This document shows, one piece after another, positions 1 to 6,797 of a stretch of 18,291 bases of DNA; the first letter of the stretch is position 1, and each line of letters begins with the position of its first letter. The DNA lies in the NCBI RefSeq assembly GCF_051954575.1, contig NZ_JBQCHP010000075.1, positions 1 through 18,291 on the forward strand, written 5' to 3'. This DNA comes from Dyella_B sp035690825 (lineage in GTDB: Bacteria; Pseudomonadota; Gammaproteobacteria; Xanthomonadales; Rhodanobacteraceae). The notes under the pieces were generated by a model. That model had not been told where the DNA came from. It made no database searches and worked only from the letters and a program-made list of their open reading frames with translations. Both the position numbers and the translations under genes were made by a program.

Positions 1-930
1 CTGGGCGGCGCCAACAGCGCCATCACCTGGCCGGTGAAGAACGACTACGGCGTGCTGGTGGGCATCGCGGAGACCGCGCAGCTCGATCCGCTGGGCGAAA
101 ACTGGAGTTGCTCGGCATTCTTTCCCACCGTCACCGGCCATACCTGTCGCGGTTTTGTATGGCGATGGGGACACATGCATGCCTTGCCGACGCTGGGCGG
201 CAACAACGGTTTTGCAGCCGGCGCGAACAACCTGGGCCAGATCATTGGCTGGGCCGAAAACGCCATGCACGATGCCACCTGCGATCCCGCATCCAACCAG
301 GTGCTGCAGTTCAAGCCGGTGGTGTGGGGGCCGGATGATGACGAGATCCAGGCCTTGCCGTTGATCGGCAACGACACGTCCGGTGCGGCGACGGCGGTCA
401 ACGATCGCGGCCAGATCGTCGGCATTTCGGGTTTGTGCGATCAGGCGGTCGGACGTTACTCGGCGATCCATGCGGTGTTGTGGCAGGACCATCGCGTGAT
501 CGACCTGGGCAACCTCGGCGGCGTGGCATGGAATACGCCCATGGCCATCAACGAGTTCGGTGTGGTGGTGGGATTTGCGAATGTGCCAGGCGGCAAAAGC
601 GCCGGGAGCTTCCACGCGCATGCGTTCGTGTGGACGGCCGCTGCGGGCATGCGCGATCTGGGCACGTTGCCGGGCGACAGCATCAGCGAAGCGCTGGGCA
701 TCAACGACGAAGGTTTGATCGTGGGTGAATCGTGCGGCGCCAGCGGATGCCGTGCTGTGCTGTGGCGCGACGGCGGCATCGTCAATCTCAATACTCAGCT
801 GGCGCGCGGCTATACCGATCAACTGGTGTTTGCCAATGACATCAATGATGCAGGGGAGATCACCGGGCAGGCGCTGGATGCCACAACGGGTGTCAGCGCT
901 GCGTTTCTGGCTGTGCCGAGTGATCGCTAA
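1..930 (+). CDS. HAF-repeat protein, C-terminal part (5' truncated by window edge)
   Basis: The frame is open from base 1, where it already reads LGGANSAITW, so the true start lies outside the window and the GTG at 34 is only an internal Val codon. The visible ~309 residues are a tandem series of roughly 45-60-residue units built on the pattern L-(G/P)-x-L-x-G ... (I/V)N-x-x-G-x-(I/V)-(V/I)G. Examples are LGNLGGVAWNTPMAINEFG, LGTLPGDSISEALGINDEG and LPTLGGNNGFAAGANNLGQ. This is the HAF repeat, usually found in extracellular or periplasmic beta-rich proteins of proteobacteria; HAF-like triplets HAF and HAV are present. Eight or so Cys are scattered (e.g. CDPASNQ, CGASGCR), which fits an exported, disulphide-bonded protein. 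No catalytic domain is visible and the role is unknown. The signal peptide, if any, is off-window. It faces hppA convergently. Confidence 0.8.
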   Translation: MGGANSAITWPVKNDYGVLVGIAETAQLDPLGENWSCSAFFPTVTGHTCRGFVWRWGHMHALPTLGGNNGFAAGANNLGQIIGWAENAMHDATCDPASNQVLQFKPVVWGPDDDEIQALPLIGNDTSGAATAVNDRGQIVGISGLCDQAVGRYSAIHAVLWQDHRVIDLGNLGGVAWNTPMAINEFGVVVGFANVPGGKSAGSFHAHAFVWTAAAGMRDLGTLPGDSISEALGINDEGLIVGESCGASGCRAVLWRDGGIVNLNTQLARGYTDQLVFANDINDAGEITGQALDATTGVSAAFLAVPSDR

Positions 931-938
931 CCTTCTTG

Positions 939-982
939 CGAAGAAACCTCACTCCCGCCGTCCCAGGGCGACGGGAGTGAGG
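939..982 (-). terminator. Intrinsic terminator of hppA (may serve both strands)
   Basis: There is a perfect 11-bp stem, CCTCACTCCCG at 947-957 with CGGGAGTGAGG at 972-982, around a 14-nt loop. Read on the minus strand it follows the hppA stop by about 10 nt, and the stem is followed by TTTCTTCG, a modest U tract. On the plus strand the stem follows the HAF gene but lacks a U tract, so it is best assigned to hppA, with possible two-way use between the convergent genes. Confidence 0.75.
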
Positions 983-991
983 CGGACAGTT

Positions 992-3019
992 CTAGAGCAA
1001 CGGAATCAACAACAGCGCGACAATGTTGATGATCTTGATCAGCGGATTCACCGCCGGCCCGGCCGTGTCCTTGTAGGGATCGCCCACGGTATCGCCGGTC
1101 ACCGCGGCCTTGTGCGCATCCGAACCTTTGCCGCCGAAGTTGCCATCCTCGATGTACTTCTTCGCGTTGTCCCAGGCGCCGCCGCCGGTGGTCATCGAAA
1201 TGGCGACGAACAAGCCGGTGACGATGGTGCCGATCAGCAGGCCGCCCAGTGCGATGGGCCCGAGCGCGAAGCCGACGATGATCGGCACCAACACCGGCAG
1301 CAGCGATGGAATCAGCATTTCATTGATGGCCGACTTGGTCAGCATGTCCACCGCACGCGAGTAATCCGGCTTGGTGGTGCCTTCCATGATGCCGCTGATT
1401 TCGCGGAACTGGCGACGCACTTCTTCCACTACCGCACCGGCAGCGCGGCCGACCGCTTCCATCGCCATCGCACCGAACAGGTACGGGATCAGGCCACCGA
1501 TCAGGAGGCCGACGATCACGCGATGGTCGGACAGGTCAAAGGCGAAGACCGTGCCCGCATGATCCAGCGAGAGACGATGCGTGTAGTCGGCGAACAGCAC
1601 CAACGCAGCCAGGCCGGCCGACCCGATGGCGTAACCCTTGGTGACGGCCTTGGTGGTGTTGCCGACCGCATCGAGTGGATCGGTCACGCCGCGCACGTCC
1701 GGCGGTAGATCGGCCATCTCGGCGATACCGCCGGCGTTGTCGGTGATCGGGCCATAGGCGTCGAGCGCGACTACCATGCCGGTCATCGACAGCATCGCGG
1801 TGGCGGCCACGGCAATGCCGTACAGGCCCGCCAGCGCATAGGCGCCCCAGATCGCCGCGCACACCGCCAGCACCGGCAAGGTGGTCGACTTCATCGACAC
1901 GCCCAGGCCTGCGATGATGTTGGTCGCGTGACCAGTGGTGGACGACTTCGCCACATGCCGCACCGGCGCGTATTCGGTGGCGGTGTAGTACTCGGTAATC
2001 ACCACGATCACGCCGGTCAGCACCAGGCCGATCAAGGCACTGCCGTACAGGCGCGTGACGCCCAGCGTGGCGTCGGCCATCAGCGCCTTGGTGATCGGCC
2101 AGAAGGCGATCGCCGCCAGCACCGCGGACACCATCACGCCCATGTACAGCGCACTCATGATCTTCGCACCGCCACGTGCGCGCACGAAGAAGGTGCCGAT
2201 CACCGAGGCGATGATCGAAGCACCACCAAGCAGCAGCGGATACAGCACCGCATTCACGCCCGCCTGCTCGCCCACCACGCCGCCGAGCAGCATGCTGGCG
2301 ATCAGCGTCACCGCGTAGGTTTCAAACAGGTCGGCGGCCATGCCGGCGCAGTCGCCGACGTTGTCGCCCACGTTGTCGGCGATCACCGCGGGATTGCGCG
2401 GATCGTCCTCCGGAATACCCGCTTCCACCTTGCCGACCAGGTCCGCACCCACGTCGGCGCCCTTGGTGAAGATGCCGCCGCCCAGGCGCGCGAAGATCGA
2501 GATCAGCGAAGAACCGAACGCCAGGCCCACCATCGCATGCAACGCGCGGCCGTTGTCGTAGCCCATGTGCGTGAGCACCGCGAAATAACCCGCCACGCCG
2601 AGCAAGGCCAGCCCCACCACCAGCATGCCGGTGATGGCGCCACCGCGAAACGCCACGTTCAGTGCGGCCGCAAGGCCGCCGCGTGCCGCTTCGGCCGTGC
2701 GCACATTGGCGCGTACCGAGACGTTCATGCCGATGTAGCCGGTGGCACCGGACAGCACCGCGCCGATCGCAAAACCGATCGCCGTGCCCCAGTCCAGGGC
2801 AAACCCGATGATCACCAGCAGCACTACGCCAACAAGCGCGATCGTGCGGTACTGGCGGTTGAGGTAGGCGCGCGCGCCTTCCTGGATAGCCGCGGCGATT
2901 TCCTGCATGCGCGGGTTGCCTGGTGATTTGGCCAGGATCCAACGCACGGAAAAAGCCCCGTACAAAATCGCCACGACCGCGCAAGCCAACGCGATCCACA
3001 AGCCATACTGCTGCAGCAT
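992..3019 (-). CDS. hppA: K+-independent membrane proton-pumping pyrophosphatase
   Basis: This is the integral inner-membrane enzyme that couples PPi hydrolysis to H+ export. Its 675 residues are usual for bacterial H+-PPases, and almost the whole chain is hydrophobic helices, as expected for 15-17 transmembrane segments. The substrate-binding motif DVGADLVGKVE lies at residues 189-199 and the Mg-PPi motif DNVGDNVGDCAG at 215-226. A second acidic signature near the C-terminus reads GDTVGDPYKDTAGP. In the motif GNTTKAVTKG the Lys at 457 and Thr at 460 are those of the K+-independent class; K+-dependent enzymes have Ala at the first site. The start is supported by GGGGAGG 5 nt upstream. It lies downstream of pfp on the same strand, 275 nt apart, and may be transcribed with it or from its own promoter. 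It removes PPi from biosynthesis and can exchange it with the glycolytic PPi pool. Confidence 0.97.
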   Translation of the reverse strand: MLQQYGLWIALACAVVAILYGAFSVRWILAKSPGNPRMQEIAAAIQEGARAYLNRQYRTIALVGVVLLVIIGFALDWGTAIGFAIGAVLSGATGYIGMNVSVRANVRTAEAARGGLAAALNVAFRGGAITGMLVVGLALLGVAGYFAVLTHMGYDNGRALHAMVGLAFGSSLISIFARLGGGIFTKGADVGADLVGKVEAGIPEDDPRNPAVIADNVGDNVGDCAGMAADLFETYAVTLIASMLLGGVVGEQAGVNAVLYPLLLGGASIIASVIGTFFVRARGGAKIMSALYMGVMVSAVLAAIAFWPITKALMADATLGVTRLYGSALIGLVLTGVIVVITEYYTATEYAPVRHVAKSSTTGHATNIIAGLGVSMKSTTLPVLAVCAAIWGAYALAGLYGIAVAATAMLSMTGMVVALDAYGPITDNAGGIAEMADLPPDVRGVTDPLDAVGNTTKAVTKGYAIGSAGLAALVLFADYTHRLSLDHAGTVFAFDLSDHRVIVGLLIGGLIPYLFGAMAMEAVGRAAGAVVEEVRRQFREISGIMEGTTKPDYSRAVDMLTKSAINEMLIPSLLPVLVPIIVGFALGPIALGGLLIGTIVTGLFVAISMTTGGGAWDNAKKYIEDGNFGGKGSDAHKAAVTGDTVGDPYKDTAGPAVNPLIKIINIVALLLIPLL

Positions 3020-3071
3020 CGGTGCCTCCCCATCAGTGGTGTCGGCCGTCCAGGATGGAACGGTCGGGTCG

Positions 3072-3077
3072 AGTATA
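3072..3077 (-). promoter_or_regulatory. hppA: Candidate -10 element of an hppA promoter
   Basis: On the minus strand the hexamer TATACT (5 of 6 to consensus) lies 52 nt before the hppA ATG, predicting a 5' leader of about 45 nt. The region 16-17 nt further upstream (GTTTCA/CGTTTC) matches the -35 consensus poorly. It suggests hppA can be transcribed independently of pfp, but it is a motif match only. Confidence 0.35.
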
Positions 3078-3158
3078 GGCAGAGCTTGTGTGATGAAACG
3101 TTGTGCGGCGCGGCAGCCTGATGGCTTGCGGTAATGCAGATCGATACGAAAAACCGGC

Positions 3159-3282
3159 TCCCTCCCCTACGTGCAATAGGGGAGGGTTGGGGTGGGGTGA
3201 AGCCATCTCGCGATGAATTCAAACGCTGCGGCAAGCGCATGCAACCCCACCCCGGCCCTCCCCTTCCATGCAGGGGAGGGAG
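3159..3282. repeat. REP-like inverted doublet of GC-rich hairpins between pfp and hppA
   Basis: Two near-identical hairpins sit in opposite orientation. The first pairs CCCTCCCCTA (3160-3169) with TAGGGGAGGG (3177-3186) over a 7-nt loop. The second pairs CCCTCCCCT (3256-3264) with AGGGGAGGG (3272-3280) over a 7-nt loop. Their inner flanks are also complementary: GGGGTGGGG at 3189-3197 and CCCCACCCC at 3245-3253, so the whole block can fold into one long structure. This matches the build of REP/BIME-type intergenic repeats, which are common in xanthomonads. A related hairpin lies downstream of adk. It could stabilise or terminate the pfp transcript. Confidence 0.65.
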
Positions 3283-3294
3283 CTACGCGGCAAC

Positions 3295-4563
3295 TCAGCG
3301 CGCGAATTCCGCCAACTTCTTCGCCACCGCCACATTCTTCAACTGCACGTATTTCGGTAAACCCTCGCGCCCGTACGGCGGCGGCGCTTCGCCGCGGATC
3401 AGCGGCGACAGGTAACGCCGCGCAGCCGGCGTGATGCCGAAGCCGTCGCGTGTGATGAAGCTCGCCGGCATCTTCTTTTCATGATTGGCGATCTTCTCCA
3501 GCGGCGCCGATTCGATCTTCCAGCGATACGGCGCATCGGAAGTGCGCACGATCACCGGCATCACCGCGTTCATGCCGGCCAGCGCGTAATCCACCGCGGC
3601 CTTGCCGACGGCGAAAGCCTGGTCGGCATCGGTCTTCGAAGCCATGTGGCGCGCGGAACGCTGCAGGTAATCGGGCAGCGCCCAGTGATACTTGTAGCCG
3701 AGCTTCTCCTTCACCAGCGCGGCCAGCACCGGCGCCACGCCGCCGAGCTGGGCGTGGCCGAACGAGTCGGTGGAACCGGCCGAAAGGAATTCGCCATCAG
3801 CACCGCGGATGCCCTCGGACGCCACTACCGTGCACCAGCCCACGCGCTCCACCGTGGCCTTCACCTTGTCGATAAAGGCGACCGGGTCGAACACGCGCTC
3901 CGGAAACAGGATGATGTGTGGCGCCGCGTCAGGCCCCTCGCCGGCCAAGCCCGATGCCGCGGCGATCCAGCCCGCGTGGCGGCCCATCACTTCAAGGATG
4001 AACACCTTGGTGGAGGTATCGGCCATGGAGGCGACGTCCAGGCTCGCCTCCAGCGTGGATACGGCGGTGTACTTGGCCACCGAGCCGAAGCCCGGGCAGC
4101 AGTCCGTGACCATCAGGTCGTTGTCGACCGTCTTGGGCACGCCGATGCAGCGGATGTCGTAGTCCATCGCCTTGCCGATCTGGGAAATCTTCAGCGCCGT
4201 ATCGGCCGAATCGTTGCCGCCGTTGTAGAGAAACCAGCGGATGTCGTGTGCGCGCAGCACCTCGATCAACCGCTCGTATTCGGCGCGGTTGGCGTCCAGT
4301 GATTTCAGCTTGTACCGGCACGAGCCGAACGCACCGCCCGGCGTGTGCCTGAGCGCCGCGATGGCGGAAGCCGATTCCCTGGTGGTATCGATCAGCTCTT
4401 CGCGCAGTGCACCCAGAATGCCGTTGCGCGCCGCATACACCGGAACGCGATGGGCGCGCGCCGTCTGGATCACACCGGCGGCGGTGGCATTGATCACGGC
4501 GGTGACACCGCCGGATTGGGCGTACAACAGACGACCGGTGGCAGCACGGGCTTTGGACTTCAT
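3295..4563 (-). CDS. pfp: Pyrophosphate-dependent 6-phosphofructokinase
   Basis: It reversibly phosphorylates fructose 6-phosphate with PPi instead of ATP, giving fructose 1,6-bisphosphate and Pi in the cytoplasm. The N-terminal SGGVTAVINA is the phosphofructokinase nucleotide/PPi loop. At residues 115-119 the sequence is GGNDS, where ATP enzymes have GGDGS; the Asp at 118 fills the site that blocks ATP. PKTVDND at 143-149 carries the Lys typical of PPi enzymes (ATP enzymes have Gly). MGRHAGW at 193-199 is the substrate-binding segment. The frame is open upstream to 4692, but I place the start at 4563: MKSKARAATG begins where homology begins, and AGGAGA lies 8 nt before it. The product is 422 residues, normal for this clade. 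Known relatives: Xanthomonas campestris and Methylococcus use PPi-PFK, and in Methylococcus it is linked to hppA. Confidence 0.95.
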   Translation of the reverse strand: MKSKARAATGRLLYAQSGGVTAVINATAAGVIQTARAHRVPVYAARNGILGALREELIDTTRESASAIAALRHTPGGAFGSCRYKLKSLDANRAEYERLIEVLRAHDIRWFLYNGGNDSADTALKISQIGKAMDYDIRCIGVPKTVDNDLMVTDCCPGFGSVAKYTAVSTLEASLDVASMADTSTKVFILEVMGRHAGWIAAASGLAGEGPDAAPHIILFPERVFDPVAFIDKVKATVERVGWCTVVASEGIRGADGEFLSAGSTDSFGHAQLGGVAPVLAALVKEKLGYKYHWALPDYLQRSARHMASKTDADQAFAVGKAAVDYALAGMNAVMPVIVRTSDAPYRWKIESAPLEKIANHEKKMPASFITRDGFGITPAARRYLSPLIRGEAPPPYGREGLPKYVQLKNVAVAKKLAEFAR

Positions 4564-4654
4564 GTGGCGCTCTCCTAAGGCATATGACAATTCGACGTCG
4601 ATCACGGAACGCATATTTATCAGCCACTTGGCGTGAATTGGAGGCGTGCGTCGT

Positions 4655-4683
4655 TTGACGCCACCCCCCGCAGACGCTACCTT
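4655..4683 (+). promoter_or_regulatory. adk: Candidate sigma-70 promoter of adk
   Basis: TTGACG (4655-4660; 5 of 6 to the -35 consensus) is followed after 17 nt by TACCTT (4678-4683; a weak -10). The predicted start near 4690 would put the nested 4704-4744 stem-loop at the head of the adk leader. The -10 match is poor, so this is a suggestion only. Confidence 0.4.
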
Positions 4684-4703
4684 GACCGGCATTCATCTAA
4701 GGA

Positions 4704-4744
4704 ATCCTTGGTAACTGCCGCAGTGTGCGGCAGAACGCAAGGAT
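4704..4744 (+). promoter_or_regulatory. adk: Nested stem-loop in the adk 5' leader
   Basis: The outer stem ATCCTTG (4704-4710) pairs with CAAGGAT (4738-4744). The inner stem CTGCCGC (4715-4721) pairs with GCGGCAG (4727-4733). Both are perfect 7-bp helices. They are separated by a symmetrical 4x4 internal loop and closed by a 5-nt loop. The structure ends 4 nt before the GGAG ribosome-binding site (4749-4752) of adk. It has no U tract and so is not a simple terminator. A translational or mRNA-stability role is possible but unproven. Confidence 0.6.
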
Positions 4745-4756
4745 CTGTGGAGTTCT

Positions 4757-5341
4757 ATGCGACTTGTCCTCCTTGGCGCGCCCGGCTCGGGCAAGGGTAC
4801 CCAGGCAGCCCGGCTGAAGGCCGATCTTGGCGTGCCGCACATTTCCACCGGGGACATGCTGCGCGCCGCAGTGAAAGCGGGTACCCCGCTGGGCATGAAA
4901 GCCAAGGCCGTGATGGACGCCGGCCAACTAGTCTCCGACGATCTCCTGCTCGGCATGCTCGAAGAGCGCCTGGCCGAACCCGACACGCGTCCTGGGTTCA
5001 TCCTCGACGGCTACCCGCGCAACCTTGCGCAGGCCGATGCGCTCGATCACCTGCTCACCAAGATCAGCCAGCCGCTGGATGCCGTGGTGAAGCTGGACGT
5101 GCCCAGCGAGGTGATCATCAAGCGCTGCGAAATCCGCTTCGCCGCCGAGCACCGCAAGGACGACGACCCGGTGGTGGTGCGCGATCGCCTGAAGGTCTAC
5201 GCCGAACAGACCGCGCCGGTGGCCGATTTCTACGCGCGCCGCGGCAAGCTGCAGGTGGTGGATGGCGTGGGTGAGCTGGAGGAGGTCACCGCGCGCGTGA
5301 AGCGTGCGCTGGCCAATGAAAAGGCGGCCGCGCACGGCTGA
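4757..5341 (+). CDS. adk: Adenylate kinase, short (LID-less) type
   Basis: It catalyses AMP + ATP = 2 ADP in the cytoplasm and so sets adenylate energy charge. The P-loop GAPGSGKGT is at residues 7-15, the AMP-binding segment STGDMLR at 30-36, and the signature DGYPRN at 84-89. The region where long adenylate kinases have a ~30-residue LID domain is a short loop here (about 125-142, ending DDDPVVVRDRL), so this is the short type of 194 residues, as in xanthomonads. The ATG at 4757 has GGAG 4 nt upstream. It is divergent from pfp across 193 nt and is followed by mpl on the same strand after 70 nt. It works on the AMP released by the same ligase reactions that make the PPi used by the neighbouring Pfp and HppA. 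Confidence 0.96.
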   Translation: MRLVLLGAPGSGKGTQAARLKADLGVPHISTGDMLRAAVKAGTPLGMKAKAVMDAGQLVSDDLLLGMLEERLAEPDTRPGFILDGYPRNLAQADALDHLLTKISQPLDAVVKLDVPSEVIIKRCEIRFAAEHRKDDDPVVVRDRLKVYAEQTAPVADFYARRGKLQVVDGVGELEEVTARVKRALANEKAAAHG

Positions 5342-5356
5342 GCTGGCGTCGGCTTT

Positions 5357-5382
5357 CTCCCTCTCCCCTCCTGGAGAGGGAG
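5357..5382 (+). terminator. GC hairpin after adk (terminator-like or REP-like)
   Basis: CTCCCTCTCC (5357-5366) pairs perfectly with GGAGAGGGAG (5373-5382) over a 6-nt loop, 15 nt after the adk stop. No U tract follows on the plus strand (next bases CCCATCC). Composition resembles the hairpins at 3159-3282, so it may be a single REP-like unit that trims or stabilises the adk mRNA rather than a true terminator. Confidence 0.5.
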
Positions 5383-5411
5383 CCCATCCAGCCTAGACAC
5401 GATTACACAGC

Positions 5412-6776
5412 ATGCGCCTGCACATCCTCGGCATCTGCGGCACCTTCATGGGCGGCGTCGCCGCCCTCGCGCGCGAACTCGGCGAAACGGTGGAGGGCTC
5501 CGACGCCAACGTCTACCCGCCGATGAGCACCCAGCTCGAAGCACTCGGCATCGAACTGATGCAGGGCTACAAGGCCGGCTACCTGCAGCCCGCGCCGGAC
5601 CTGGTCATCGTCGGCAACGCCATGACGCGTGGCAATCCGGCCGTCGAATACATGCTCGATCAGCGCCTGCGCTACGTCTCCGGCCCGCAATGGCTGGGCG
5701 AGCGCCTGCTGGTCGAGCGCGAGGTGTTGGCGGTCGCCGGTACGCACGGCAAAACCACTACCACCAGCCTGCTTGCGCACCTGCTCGACAGCGCCGGATT
5801 GGCGCCGGGTTTCCTGATCGGCGGCGTGCCGGGCAATTTCGGTATTTCCGCGCGGCTGGGGCAGGGCCGGCATTTCGTGATCGAGGCCGACGAATACGAC
5901 AGCGCGTTCTTCGACAAGCGTTCCAAGTTCGTGCACTACCGCCCGCGCATCGCCATCCTCAACAATCTCGAATACGACCACGCGGATATTTTTCCGGATG
6001 TCGCCGCGATCCAACGCCAGTTCCATCACCTGGTGCGCACCGTGCCGGGCAACGGCAGGTTGATCGTCAATGCGCATGATCAGTACTTGGCCGAGGTGCT
6101 GGCGATGGGGTGCTGGACGCCGGTGGAAACCTTCGGTATCGGCAAAGGCGATTGGCAGGCCACGCTGATCACGGCCGACGGTTCGCATTTTTCCGTGCAA
6201 TATCGCGGTGAACCTATCGGCGAAATCCGCTGGCCACTACTGGGCGATCACAGCGTAATGAACGCGCTGGCCGCACTCGCGGCTGCGGCTGCGGCCGGCG
6301 CCGATCCGCGTGTCCTGCTGCCGGCCTTTGCCAGCTTCGAAAGCGTAAAGCGGCGCATGGAAGTGGTGGGCGATGTGCAAGGCGTGCGCGTCTATGACGA
6401 TTTCGCGCATCACCCGACTGCGATCGCCACCACGCTGGCAGGCCTGCGCGCCAAAGTGGGCAGCGCGCGTATTTTGGTGGCGCTGGAACCGCGCTCCAAT
6501 TCCATGCGCCTGGGTGCGCATGCCGAAGCGCTTGCGCCATCGCTCAGCGATGCCGACGCCGTGGTGTTCCTGCATCGCCCCGAATTGCCGTGGGATGCCC
6601 GGCGCGTGACCGACGCCCTGCAGGGACGCGCCAGCACCGCGCCGACCGTCGATGCATTGCTGGCATCGCTGAAAGCGCAAACGCGCGACGGCGACCACGT
6701 GGTGTTCATGTCCAACGGCGGCTTCGAGAACGCACCGCGGCGCTTCGTCGAAACGCTGCAAACGCCAACACCGTAA
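5412..6776 (+). CDS. mpl: UDP-MurNAc:L-Ala-gamma-D-Glu-meso-DAP ligase
   Basis: This cytoplasmic murein-recycling enzyme joins the tripeptide salvaged from peptidoglycan to UDP-N-acetylmuramate, using ATP. Its 454 residues show the Mur-ligase order. The N-terminal Rossmann-like segment is MRLHILGICGTFMGG; the ATP P-loop GTHGKTTT lies at 110-117. EADEYDSAFFDKR (158-170) and NNLEYDHADIF (184-194) are Mur-ligase central-domain motifs in the Mpl form. YDDFAHHPT and LEPRSNSMRLG mark the C-terminal domain. The N-terminal wording GICGTFMGG separates Mpl from MurC. The ATG at 5412 has no clear Shine-Dalgarno sequence, but it coincides with the family start. It probably depends on the adk transcript or on an unseen promoter within the 70-nt gap. 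It converges on the ABC permease gene. Confidence 0.96.
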   Translation: MRLHILGICGTFMGGVAALARELGETVEGSDANVYPPMSTQLEALGIELMQGYKAGYLQPAPDLVIVGNAMTRGNPAVEYMLDQRLRYVSGPQWLGERLLVEREVLAVAGTHGKTTTTSLLAHLLDSAGLAPGFLIGGVPGNFGISARLGQGRHFVIEADEYDSAFFDKRSKFVHYRPRIAILNNLEYDHADIFPDVAAIQRQFHHLVRTVPGNGRLIVNAHDQYLAEVLAMGCWTPVETFGIGKGDWQATLITADGSHFSVQYRGEPIGEIRWPLLGDHSVMNALAALAAAAAAGADPRVLLPAFASFESVKRRMEVVGDVQGVRVYDDFAHHPTAIATTLAGLRAKVGSARILVALEPRSNSMRLGAHAEALAPSLSDADAVVFLHRPELPWDARRVTDALQGRASTAPTVDALLASLKAQTRDGDHVVFMSNGGFENAPRRFVETLQTPTP

Positions 6777-6777
6777 C

Positions 6778-6797
6778 GTTGGGATTTACACCCCAAC
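6778..6797. terminator. Short hairpin between convergent mpl and the ABC permease
   Basis: GTTGGG (6778-6783) pairs with CCCAAC (6792-6797) over an 8-nt loop, filling nearly the entire 21-nt space between the two stop codons. The stem is short and neither side has a U tract, so function as a two-way terminator is uncertain. Confidence 0.35.

Noticed and set aside
725..1708. Open frame of 327 codons on the plus strand
   Set aside because: It mostly overlaps hppA in antisense and reads Gln/Arg/His/Asp-rich, as GC-rich antisense shadows do; hppA has full family motifs.
1928..2926. Open frame of 332 codons on the plus strand
   Set aside because: Antisense shadow of hppA; low-complexity His/Arg/Asp composition and no motif.
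3481..4302. Open frame of 273 codons on the plus strand
   Set aside because: Antisense shadow of pfp; no recognisable domain.
5403..6200. Open frame of 265 codons on the minus strand
   Set aside because: Antisense of mpl, which carries complete Mur-ligase motifs.
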